Origin: Glomus cerebriforme
Taxonomy: Eukaryota > Glomeromycota > Glomeromycetes > Glomerales > Glomeraceae
DNA length: 19,092 nucleotides
Reading direction: 5' to 3'
Assembly: GCA_003550305.1 (NCBI GenBank)
Contig: QKYT01000192.1
Location: forward strand, 119,106 to 138,197
The notes beneath the pieces were generated by a model, which was not told the origin of the DNA, did not search any database, and worked only from the letters and a program-made list of their open reading frames with translations. The first letter of the stretch is position 1; the number at the start of each line of letters is the position of its first letter. Below, piece after piece: positions 9,885-18,039 of the stretch. A program made the translations under genes and the position numbers.

Positions 9885-10114
9885 AATTCCCTCTTAGCTT
9901 CCTTATACTGTATATGAGGTTTTCCTCGTATCAGGCAAGGAAGGTCTAACTGACCAGTTTAATTCCTTTTTAAAACCACTTCCTTTAAACTTCCTCTTAA
10001 CTTCCTTATACTGTATATAGAGGTTTTTCTCGTATCAGGCAAGGAAAGGCCGGTCAGATAGTCGAGTATCTCCTATCTGGTTGGTTTGGTTTTAGACTAG
10101 GATTCCCTCTTTAT
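9885..10114. repeat. Right copy of the two-unit inverted repeat
   Basis: In reverse orientation to 5936-6165, it carries two units (CTTCCTTATACTGTATAT, CGTATCAGGCAAGGAA). The outer unit includes GAGTATCTCCTATCTGG, and the block ends with ATTCCCTCTTTAT, mirroring ATAAAGAGG at the left copy. The two units differ more from each other than those of the left copy, and one has lost much of the GAGATACTC section. If these are termini of one element it would be about 4.18 kb (5936-10114), flanked only by TA. Alternatively, both are independent solo repeats. Confidence 0.75.
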
Positions 10115-10231
10115 AACTTGTAAGATAAAATTAGGTATTAATAACTAACAATATTGAAGATTTTTCATCATTTTTTATTAAAAAACGGACTCATAATAAA
10201 ACAGTATGTTTTACCCAAAGAATATATAATT

Positions 10232-10710
10232 AAATGGACAACTCATGACCCTTCCAGAATTAAGATGGCTGTAGAAATAAGAAGACGCTATATATTGCAC
10301 GTTATAATAATTACAATTGGCAATAATCACATTAGAATTAAATACAGATCATACAGCAGTGAATTATTTCAAACAATGGAATAAACAATCTAGTAAATCA
10401 TGTAAATGGATAAAAAAAAAAGATGAAATATAAGCTTGTGCTGTTGATTTATATGGTGAAAATTGGCAGGTTGTCTTGAGGATCATTCTGAACAACATCT
10501 TTATTTTGGACAAAGACAATGAGTCCAGCTATATGGATTGGTAGATGGAAGACAGAGGAGAATGAAGTTCTAAAAATGTCATCAATATGTATGATTTTGA
10601 AAACTGGGCAAAGATTTAGAAATCTATAATTGTTTGAACATTGGATGAATTTTTAATATTAGAAAAAGATCCTTAGGATTAAAGATGAAATGAATGGTCG
10701 GATCAATAAT
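10232..10710 (+). pseudogene. Decayed multi-repeat Myb/SANT-like gene
   Basis: Reading across frames recovers three successive Myb-like repeats. The first starts KWTTHDPSRIKMAVEI, has YNNYNWQ, and closes with HTAVNYFKQWNK. The second reads KWIKKKDEI, stop, then ACAVDLYGENWQVV, with TSLFW at its third helix. The third reads GRWKTEENEV, then (after a frame change) NVINMYDFENWAKI, stop, and EHWMNF near 10636-10653. RKRSLGLK, just after, may begin a fourth. The spacing of tryptophans, the acidic cluster after the first W and the Y-G/D-x-x-NW signature fit Myb DNA-binding repeats (SNAPC4- or c-Myb-like). At least two stops and two frameshifts show it is dead. A living gene would be a nuclear transcription factor. 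Assignment is by eye. Confidence 0.6.
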
Positions 10711-12146
10711 CAATGTTGACACAAGGTGATGAAGGGAATTCACAATGAATACATGATGAGAATGAGGATGAAAATAATGTGAAAAAATGACATTTTTTAT
10801 GAAACAGGGCAAAATTTAAATCAATTTTATTATTTGATTAGTTTAATTAAAATGAACAAATAAGAAATATCATCAATACATAGAAGAGTTAAAGAACACA
10901 TATATTATGACTAAAAAATTATGATCCAAAAATTAGTTTACATTTAATAATATAATTATTTAAAGAATAATGTCTAATTATAAATATATAGTTTAATATT
11001 TTTAAATGAATATTTGATTGTAAAAGTTTTTTTTATAATAATTTTTCTGTCAAAAAATTTAGAATAGTATTAAACATCTTAATTAAATAAAAATATTGAT
11101 TTTGTGTAATATAGTATTTTTAGCAAACATAAATCACACCTTATAAGGCTAATTTTATAAATAAACAAGAACAAGAGATATTTAATCTAGTTCTGTTATT
11201 TAAGGAAAATCATGAAATAATTTATATTCTTTGATGTACAACTAAGTATATTATTTGCATGATTTTATACAATAATTTGTATTATAAAAATTATCTTAAC
11301 AAATCACGATGAATTTTCATTTTTATAAATCTGAAAATTCCTTAAAAGATAAGTTATAAAAAAAAGTGTGTAATAATACTTGAGTTAAATTATTATCTCA
11401 GTCGCACATGCGATCAATGGTAGTACATTCAGCGTTTTTATGTAATAGTTGACCTTTATAAAATATCCTTAAAATTATAAACTATTTGTCTCATAAAATC
11501 TAGTATCTCTAACATTACCTAATTATAGTACCATTATACTTTACTTGACTAGCCCATTAGCTCATGATTAAAAGTAATTAAAGACAGACAGCTATTGAAT
11601 TAGAAATAAAATTGGGAATATTTTGGATTATAAGAAATATATTGAACCTATAACAATGAATAATCCAGGTGCTATATATAAAATGGATCATCGAGTACAA
11701 TTATAAAATCTACAGAATTATTAATATTAATTATATTATAAATTGTTTTTATAATCCTACATTTTTATTACTAACTAGATTTGAGTGAAAGAGACTTATC
11801 AACAATGTTGTGATACTATTTAAATATTTTCCCCTTAAATATAGAAATATTAAATACTATGCTTTCTCAATGTCTCCTTACTTCATAAATATCTCAATGA
11901 AAAAAAAATCTGATATTTTGAAAAAGGAAATTTTTGAATGAAGATTTCCTAATTTTTAATTATTTATTGTATAACATTATTATTATATTAAAAACTTTTC
12001 ATTAAATTATTATTAAAATGACTACAATACAATTACTTATTAAGTTGATGGGACTACAATAGCATAGTATTATGAAGACATATAAGTATTGATTCTGCCG
12101 CTAGCCTTGATTATAAGTCATTTTAAATAATATTAGTAATATGTTA
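10711..12146. other. Gene-free spacer
   Basis: Low-complexity A+T-rich DNA with stops in all frames and no supported gene or RNA. It contains the right arm of the second inverted-repeat pair (11528-11562). Confidence 0.55.
11528..11562. repeat. Right arm of second inverted-repeat pair
   Basis: GTACCATTATACTTTACTTG then ACTAGCCCATTAGCT is the reverse complement of 6340-6375 with few changes. It is preceded by TATA. If GTACC is a terminus, the element body would extend to the right here and to the left at 6375, so the arms point away from each other. Confidence 0.65.
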
Positions 12147-12306
12147 AATATTATTCTAAAAAAATTACTAAACATCGCCTGGGCGATCATCGTCTTAGGA
12201 TGGCATTTTGGGCGGAGTTACATTCGTAATCTTAATTCTGCCCCAAGTTTCATCCTAATGCTGGTAAAGGCGATGGCCCAGGCGATGTTTAGCAATATAA
12301 TTCTAA
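12147..12306. mobile_element. Foldback/MITE-like element with G+C-rich hairpin
   Basis: CTAAACATCGCCTGGGC (12168-12184) is perfectly inverted at 12276-12292. Pairing continues inward with gaps (TTAGGATG against CATCCTAA; TTGGGCGGA against TCTGCCCCAA), so the whole ~125 bases can fold into one imperfect hairpin. It is far more G+C-rich than its surroundings. AATATTATTCTAA (12147-12159) and AATATAATTCTAA (12294-12306) flank it as a 12/13 direct repeat. This could be a worn target duplication. A 63-codon open frame through it is an artefact of the palindrome. It is probably a non-autonomous miniature transposon. Confidence 0.65.
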
Positions 12307-13082
12307 TTTTAATTAATATTATGAGTCAATAAGATGATATTACAAGATTTATTTATTAATAAATCACTGGGACATATCCATTTTGGAAATTAATCATTAC
12401 TCATAATTATTATAACAGAAAATGACTAATAACAAAAAAAATTTCTATAAATATTTCCCTTCCAAAAAAAATTATTCCTTAACATAATTTAATCACAGTT
12501 AAACTGAAAAATTTATATACACCAAATATAGAAAACCAAACTAACCCTTAATGTAAATTTCTTTTGTTTTTTTTTTTTTTAAACTACGTGTTTTTTATTT
12601 CTTTTATTAACTGCTTTCTTTTTATTTCTAGAATTATTAAGATTTAAAACTACTTTATATCTTTGAGGTGCCTAACTGTCTATCCTTTTTTTTTTATAAA
12701 AAAAGGAGAATCTGCGAATTTGAGAGATTTTGATTCCATCCTTTTTAAATTTTATAGATGGTACAAAATTCAAAATTTAATAATACTTCAAAGATCTGAC
12801 AAAAAAAGACCTTAAAGAGAACTATCCGTAAAGGTACTGTATCTATGTAACATCTTATACTTCTTATTAATTGAATATTAGTGGTGTTATTGATTGTTTC
12901 AAGGTGATATCCTTTAGGGCTAGCTGGTCTAGACATTATGGCAAGGTCATCTAAGCTTATTAATTGAATACATCAAGTTTATCGATTGGAAATAAGATGT
13001 TATTGTGGTGGATCTTACATTACTCACAGATACGTCCAAGCCAAATACTGACATTATATATATCATTTTTTATGTATTTTAG
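12307..13082. other. Spacer with homopolymer tracts and a small A/T hairpin
   Basis: No supported gene. It contains T-runs near 12570 and a TCCTTTTTT/AAAAAAGGA hairpin at 12683-12707. From about 12,780 base composition becomes more gene-like. A plus-strand frame from ATG 12937 (MARSSKLIN, stop, then RCYCGGSYITHRYVQ) may be a decayed exon of the fragment that follows. Confidence 0.4.
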
Positions 13083-13348
13083 GTAATCAAAATAATCCTA
13101 TTGTTATAGAAGAGGATAATACAGTAAATATGAATGTTAGAACCTATGTAGTTATTCAACCACCAGAGATAATTCAGGTGGCATCAGGTATGAAGATGGG
13201 TATTACTCATCCTGAAACTAATATTGATAGGGCAGATGTTAGACCTAAAATACCATCACCTACATATAAACATATTATGTGGAAAGATCATATGAATTTA
13301 GGATTAATTTTGAGATTCCAAGGTTTTGGGTCTCATTATAGTAAATAA
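13083..13348 (+). CDS. Unidentified gene fragment, possible last exon
   Basis: After an acceptor-like TATTTTAG (ending 13082) a frame stays open for about 88 codons to TAA at 13346-13348. It has mixed, protein-like composition: NPIVIEEDNTVNMNVRTYVV, QPPEIIQVASGMKMG, THPETNIDRADVRPKIPSP, YKHIMWKDHMNLGL. Codons are less A+T-skewed than chance frames nearby. No domain, signal peptide or membrane segment is recognised. Translation of the DNA after the stop (to about 13,670) still gives fragments such as QLQHFFQNNYFVYTRLYTQL, broken by stops. The hAT element at 13678 landed within or just beyond this decayed unit. It may be a retroelement relic; I do not assign a function. Confidence 0.35.
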
Positions 13349-13669
13349 GAACAAGTTTATACGTATATTAATTGTTATCTTTCACCACCACAAATTAAAA
13401 GTAGACTTAGGTATAATAGCAGGAGTTATCCCTATAAAATTCTAACAAGAAATATGAAATCTAGCATCTGACTTTTTCATCTTTAAAATTGATGTCAAAT
13501 ATTATATATGAAGTTACTATCAAATGTTTCACCTCAAATTATTCAGCAATTACAACATTTCTTTCAAAACAACTATTTTGTCTATACAAGACTATATACA
13601 CAGCTAACACCTAGAAATATTAACAGTCTAAGGAAATTTTCATGGACCAAATAACATCAATTGATGGTA

Positions 13670-13677
13670 CTGTATAT
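13670..13677. repeat. hAT target-site duplication, left
   Basis: CTGTATAT immediately precedes the CAGTGTTCGG terminus and is repeated exactly at 17038-17045. Eight bases is the diagnostic duplication length for hAT transposons. Confidence 0.95.
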
Positions 13678-13855
13678 CAGTGTTCGGAAATGACCTGGTC
13701 ATTTAACAATTCAAATGATTTATGCAATCATTTGTCATAATCATAAATCATTTTGCATTTATCATTTGGATCATTTGTGAAATGACAAATGCCAAATGAA
13801 TTATGATTATGACAAATGACGTCAATCATTTGTCATTTAGTCATTTGCCATTAAA
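13678..13855. repeat. Left subterminal repeat array of hAT element
   Basis: This holds the left terminal repeat followed by more than ten copies, in both orientations, of CATTTG, AAATGA or AAATGAC. Several are arranged as palindromes, such as AATGACCTGGTCATT and TCATTTG...CAAATGA. Such arrays usually bind the BED-finger transposase. They can also fold into hairpins. Confidence 0.8.
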
Positions 13856-13953
13856 AATAGCAATGATTTCCATACTTAATTTATGATAGACATGTGATAA
13901 ACATGATACTAAACATTTTTTTTCACGCCGCTTTTTCTGAAATAAAAAAAAAA

Positions 13954-16649
13954 ATGGGCAAATCACCACATCCTTTTCGTCCATATTTTGAGTTAATGTT
14001 AAACCCAAACAATAAAACTAATAAATATGCTGTGTGTCTTTGTTGTATTGAAGAATATACACGAAATGTTGCAATAAATAAAAAGGAGTGTCGCGTTACT
14101 AATAGAGCAAAGTCTTGTTATGATCACTTGGCAAGTTGTAAAAATTTTAAAAAGAAATATAATGAAGAAGAACGTGAAGAAATACTTGCATTAGGAAATG
14201 AAAATACCAGTAAAAATAATAAAAGTTATGAAAGTTCAAGTAAAAGAAAAGGTAATTAAAACCTGTTTGATTTAAAATTTAAGCATATCTAAATTAATTT
14301 TTTTTATTTTTAAAATTGAAGACACTTCAGATAATGAAATACAAAATCATAAACGAGTAAAGATCACATCCACTAAAGCTGTTAAACAAGCTTCTATGAC
14401 AAACTATGTGTCACGTCCACTGTCAACACAAGATGCTCCGCACTTCTGCAACCTTTTTTTTAACATGATTATATCAAATGGACTACCTTTTTCTTTTGCA
14501 GAAAATCCAGAAACCCATGAACTCTTTAAGTTTTGTATGCCAGCAGTCAAATTACCAGCAGCAAAAACACTTTCTGGACCAGTTTTAAAAAATGCATCAA
14601 AGGATCTGGTTAAGAAAAATATTGCTATTGCACAAAAAGATTTGGATGGAGTTACAGCAGCTTTTGATGGTTGGACAAATGTTCGATCTGAGCATTTATT
14701 CGGTGTAGTATTTATTACATCAGAGGGAAAAACAATAACTTGGGGTGCAAAAGATATTAGTTCTGAAAGATCTAAAACTCAAGATGTAATTTATCATATT
14801 AAAGATATTATGGAACAGGCATCTAAACATAATATTACCATTAAGTGTTTTGTATCAGACTCAGCTGGTGAATATGCTGCTGCCAGGTATTAATTTAGTT
14901 TATTTAATTCAAATTATTTTTTTTTTGTTTAATTTAACTAATTTTAATGATAATTAATAATTTTCTTTTAGACGTCAAATGCGTGTAGAATATAAAGACA
15001 AAATATTTTTGCCATGTATGGCCCATCAAATGAACCTAGTATTTGGTGATATTTTTAAAGAATCACATAAATACAAAGATGCCTCAGCAAAAGCAATTCG
15101 GATTGTTAGCTTTTTTCATATGTCTTCTTTTTTTGCTGGTAATTTAAGGGATGAACAAATGGCAATTTACCGGAAAATCATTGCACTTTCAAGACCCGGC
15201 GATACACGTTGGAATAGTTACTATTTTTGCTTCAATAGTCTTTTGAAAACTGAAGCTGCATTAAAGGTATTTGAATTTTAATTTTTTTAATTTTTTGTAT
15301 ATTATTAATACAATAATATTAATATTTTATTTTAGTCATTGGTAGCAAAGTTTTCTCCTCAACATACTAAATCTAGACATTCAGCTGCAACAAATGCCAA
15401 GTTTTTGTCAGCAGATATTATTCAAATAATTAATGATTCTACATTTTGGACTACTCTTTTTGAATTGCAAAATTTGTTACTTCCACTTTGTGGATTTCTT
15501 AACAAACTTCAAAAGGATATAGCACGACTTCATGAAGTGCTTCATGTTTTTGCATATACAATGAAGCTTTTTCGTGAATTACCAGATCTTAATTTTAGTG
15601 TAAGAATGGTAGAACNACTTGAAAAAANATGNNNACAATGGGAACATCCACTTTTATTACTTTCCTTTGTTNTTNATCCATATTATGGTNTTAAAATGTT
15701 TCATTCAACTGCACAANGTGTAACTTATACAGATTTNGGNNAATGGCTGAATTATTATTATGAAATCTGGTATAATATTCNTCCAAAATNTANTCTTCTA
15801 GAATTTGTGAAATTTAAAAAGGAAAAATTTCCTTTTGATCCATCAACAGTAGAGCAATTCGGTGATGATATTATAAGCTTTTGGGAATCATGTTCNGNAC
15901 ATGCACCAGAATTGGCANGATTTGCATTANATCTTTATGGTATATGTGTNAATGCTGCTTCAGTAGAANGATTGTGGTCCACTATGGGATTTATTCACAC
16001 CAAAAGAAGAAATCGTTTAGAAGTAAGTTACTTTTATTATTAATATATTTTGAAAGTTTTCATTTAAAATAATCTTAAATTAATATTTTAATTTTATTTA
16101 TATATTTATTATTTTATGATTTATNTTTATTAGAATAAAAAAGTTTTGGATATGGCAAGAATTAGAGGTGATATTCTTTACAAACGAAAAATTAAAGAGG
16201 CAGAAGAAGACCAAAGGCATGCACGGCATTATCATATTGCTTCACCTGTCTTAAATAGTCAAGATGATAATTCCGACCATGAATCCATTGATGAAGATGA
16301 TTTAAATGTTAGTGATTTAGAAGATGAGGAAGATGAAATAAATGATGATTCAAGTGATAGTGAAGCAAGTGATTCAGATGAAAAAGGGACTGATGATTTC
16401 CATTGGTCTAAAGTTTGCGAAAATTGGTTTGATTTGGTTAGACGTGAAAATCAATTTGATAATGAAGAAGATAACCATTTATTAGAAATGGCACAAAATT
16501 TTCATGCAGCTGGGAGGGATACACATCCTGCTGATGATGAGACTGCGAAATGGAAACTTGAATATCTGTTCAAAGAAGATCTCAAAGCGCCAACTTTTTT
16601 AGGAATAGAATTTAATAATGAATCATCTGACAGATTTGTGCGACATTAG
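13954..16649 (+). CDS. hAT transposase, five exons, 786 residues
   Basis: Exons 13954-14251, 14322-14886, 14972-15266, 15336-16022 and 16134-16649 join in phase through GT-AG introns (70, 85, 69, 111 bases). Order of parts: a BED-type zinc finger (C28-x2-C31 ... H58-x3-C62), then an RNase H-like core. The core has TAAFDGWTN (D215), VSDSAGEYAAAR (D279) and LPCMAHQMN (C303/H306, the C-x2-H of hAT proteins). The hATC dimerisation region has NAASVE-x-LWS with E597, completing the D-D-E catalytic set. A strongly acidic Asp/Glu/Ser tail follows (about residues 656-706), then ENWFDLV near the end. The start at 13954 (MGKSPHPF) is preferred because the finger begins soon after it; an in-frame ATG exists at 13894. 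It should act in the nucleus on its own element's ends. Ns leave several residues uncertain, but no stop interrupts the frame. Confidence 0.9.
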
Positions 16650-16734
16650 ACTTTTAATTTTCTTTCTTTTTTTTAAACTGCACTACCGTCTATTTGAGTC
16701 TAATCTTGAATTATTGAAGTCGCACAATACAGTA

Positions 16735-16740
16735 AATAAA
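16735..16740 (+). terminator. Probable polyadenylation signal of the transposase gene
   Basis: AATAAA lies 86 bases after the transposase stop, within CAGTAAATAAAGTTG and followed by a T-run. It is inside the element, so the transcript would end before the right subterminal array. Confidence 0.45.
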
Positions 16741-16929
16741 GTTGTATTTTTTTTTATCATAAAAATTATAAATAAATATGCGCATATAAAATAAATCACG
16801 TGATACGTAAATCTTCTACCATAATTAAAAATTTTTTATTTACATACATTAAAACAGATATTTTTTTTACATTTAATTACTTTACTTAAGGTTAAGTAAA
16901 ATGATAAATAAAAATTTCCAAAATATTTA

Positions 16930-17037
16930 ATATTGGCCAAATGACTTAAATGACTGGTCATTTGAGTTTCATATGACAAATGACAAATGACTTGTCATTT
17001 GAATCATTTGTCATTTCAAGTCATTTGCCGAACACTG
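16930..17037. repeat. Right subterminal repeat array and terminal repeat of hAT element
   Basis: Dense AAATGAC/GTCATTT words, including ACAAATGACAAATGACTTG and mirrored GTCATTTG, lead into CATTTGCCGAACACTG, the right terminus. The first bases inward match the left end with one base inserted after CAGTGTTCGG. Confidence 0.8.
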
Positions 17038-17045
17038 CTGTATAT
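17038..17045. repeat. hAT target-site duplication, right
   Basis: CTGTATAT directly follows the CCGAACACTG terminus and is identical to 13670-13677. Confidence 0.95.
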
Positions 17046-17640
17046 ATGGAAATAAATCTGGAAATAGCCTAATAACAAATTTAAAGGAAAACCTCCAGAC
17101 TGGTACAGGAAAATAAGGATAATCTAATATTCAACTTTAACAGACGCCTGATAGATTGCCTACAATAAAATCACTACAGTATAAACAACCAAAAATCAGA
17201 AATTTCTATTACACCAGATCTATAAAAAATGAATTATCCATTTTTTGGAATCCTTAAATACAATATAAACTAACAACATTTTTGCAAACAGTAGCTAGTA
17301 AAACTACAAAATAAGTTAATAATATAGATGCGCCAAGCATCACATACCTTCAATACTAGATACATACACTTCTTTTAAAATAATTTAACATTAAGAAAAC
17401 CTTTACCTATATTAGACCCATGTAAGGGATGCACACTACAAACCTTCTATAACAGAGACTTAAAAATTGAATGTGTAATTTTAAAATTAGCTTCGCTTTT
17501 AATTTACCTCAACATTTACAACTCATCATGATATATGTGATATACTTAAACTTATAAAATAATATGTTTGCATTATCAGTTTGTATGGTTGCTTTTAATC
17601 TTTTTTAAATTAATTTACACTAAACAAAATTGTTACTTCT
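17046..17640. other. Spacer right of hAT insertion
   Basis: No supported gene. Short plus-strand peptide-like runs (for example TPDRLPTIKSLQYKQPKIRN, from about 17,141) are broken by stops. They may continue the decayed unit left of the hAT insertion. Confidence 0.35.
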
Positions 17641-17679
17641 GTTTAATATTTTAAAAATGTTAATTGTATGTTATTCTTG

Positions 17680-17855
17680 CTTGATAATGATATGATGTGG
17701 CTAAGAAAGCCGAACGTGCAATAACAATATCTAATATACGTGATATTAGGATTAGTGCACAATCCTAATGATCATATTAATATCCGATTAGTGTACTAAT
17801 ATATAATATATAATGTCGTTCTACATAAAAAATATCCCGCACAATCCTAATGATT
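17680..17855 (+). repeat. Hairpin-rich block with internal repeats; possible ribozyme relic
   Basis: GCACAATCCTAATGAT occurs at 17757-17772 and again at 17839-17854. GATTAGTGYAC occurs twice between 17749 and 17797. ATTAGGATT pairs with AATCCTAAT around AGTGCAC. TGATGTGGC, TAAGAAA, GCCGAA at 17693-17714 resembles the hammerhead core (CUGANGA, short stem II, GAAA). GTGCA (17716-17720) can pair with TGCAC (17756-17760) as a stem III before AATC. Several core positions deviate, so function is doubtful. Confidence 0.35.
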
Positions 17856-17920
17856 GTAAATAAAATTTTATAACAATTATTAATTAATTAATAATAAGAT
17901 AGATTTAAAGAATAAATAAC

Positions 17921-17926
17921 TTTATT
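17921..17926 (-). terminator. Probable polyadenylation signal of the F-box/LRR-like gene
   Basis: TTTATT on the plus strand reads AATAAA on the minus strand, about 115 bases past the stop codon at 18040. Other A/T hexamers nearby could serve equally. Confidence 0.35.
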
Positions 17927-18039
17927 GAAAATAATTGATTTAGATAAAAATAAAAATATTGAACTTTTCACTCAAGTAGTGAATTTTAAAAAACTTGATA
18001 TTTTTTTTAAAGTATTTCTGCTGTCTTATAATGAATTTT

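Larger units (their letters stand above)
13678..17037 (+). mobile_element. Complete hAT-superfamily DNA transposon, 3360 bp
   Basis: The element is bounded by perfect 8-base duplications and by terminal inverted repeats: CAGTGTTCGG (13678-13687) and CCGAACACTG (17028-17037). With one base inserted, the match continues through AAATGAC. Subterminal regions of roughly 100-180 bases at both ends are packed with CATTTG/AAATGAC words in both orientations, as expected for transposase binding sites. Inside is a single five-exon transposase gene on the plus strand with an open frame. It moves by cut-and-paste through hairpinned flanking DNA (family knowledge). Intact ends and intact coding capacity make it a candidate autonomous copy. 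About twenty ambiguous bases fall in exon 4 and one more in intron 4. Confidence 0.95.

Noticed and set aside
10624..10812. 62-codon minus-strand His-rich frame
   Set aside because: It lies partly opposite the Myb-like relic; the His codons come from ATG/GTG-rich plus-strand sequence.
12141..12332. 63-codon plus-strand frame
   Set aside because: It lies across the foldback hairpin and has no independent coding signal.
12745..12936. 63-codon minus-strand frame starting MSRPASPKG
   Set aside because: The first third looks protein-like but the remainder is low-complexity; no homology can be argued.
13720..13850. Regularly spaced CATTTG words considered as a CRISPR-like array
   Set aside because: The words are short, in both orientations, unevenly spaced and tied to hAT ends; the genome is fungal.
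15881..16072. 63-codon frame overlapping transposase exon 4
   Set aside because: It is an alternative frame of the hATC-coding exon; the NAASVE-x-LWS frame is clearly the real one.
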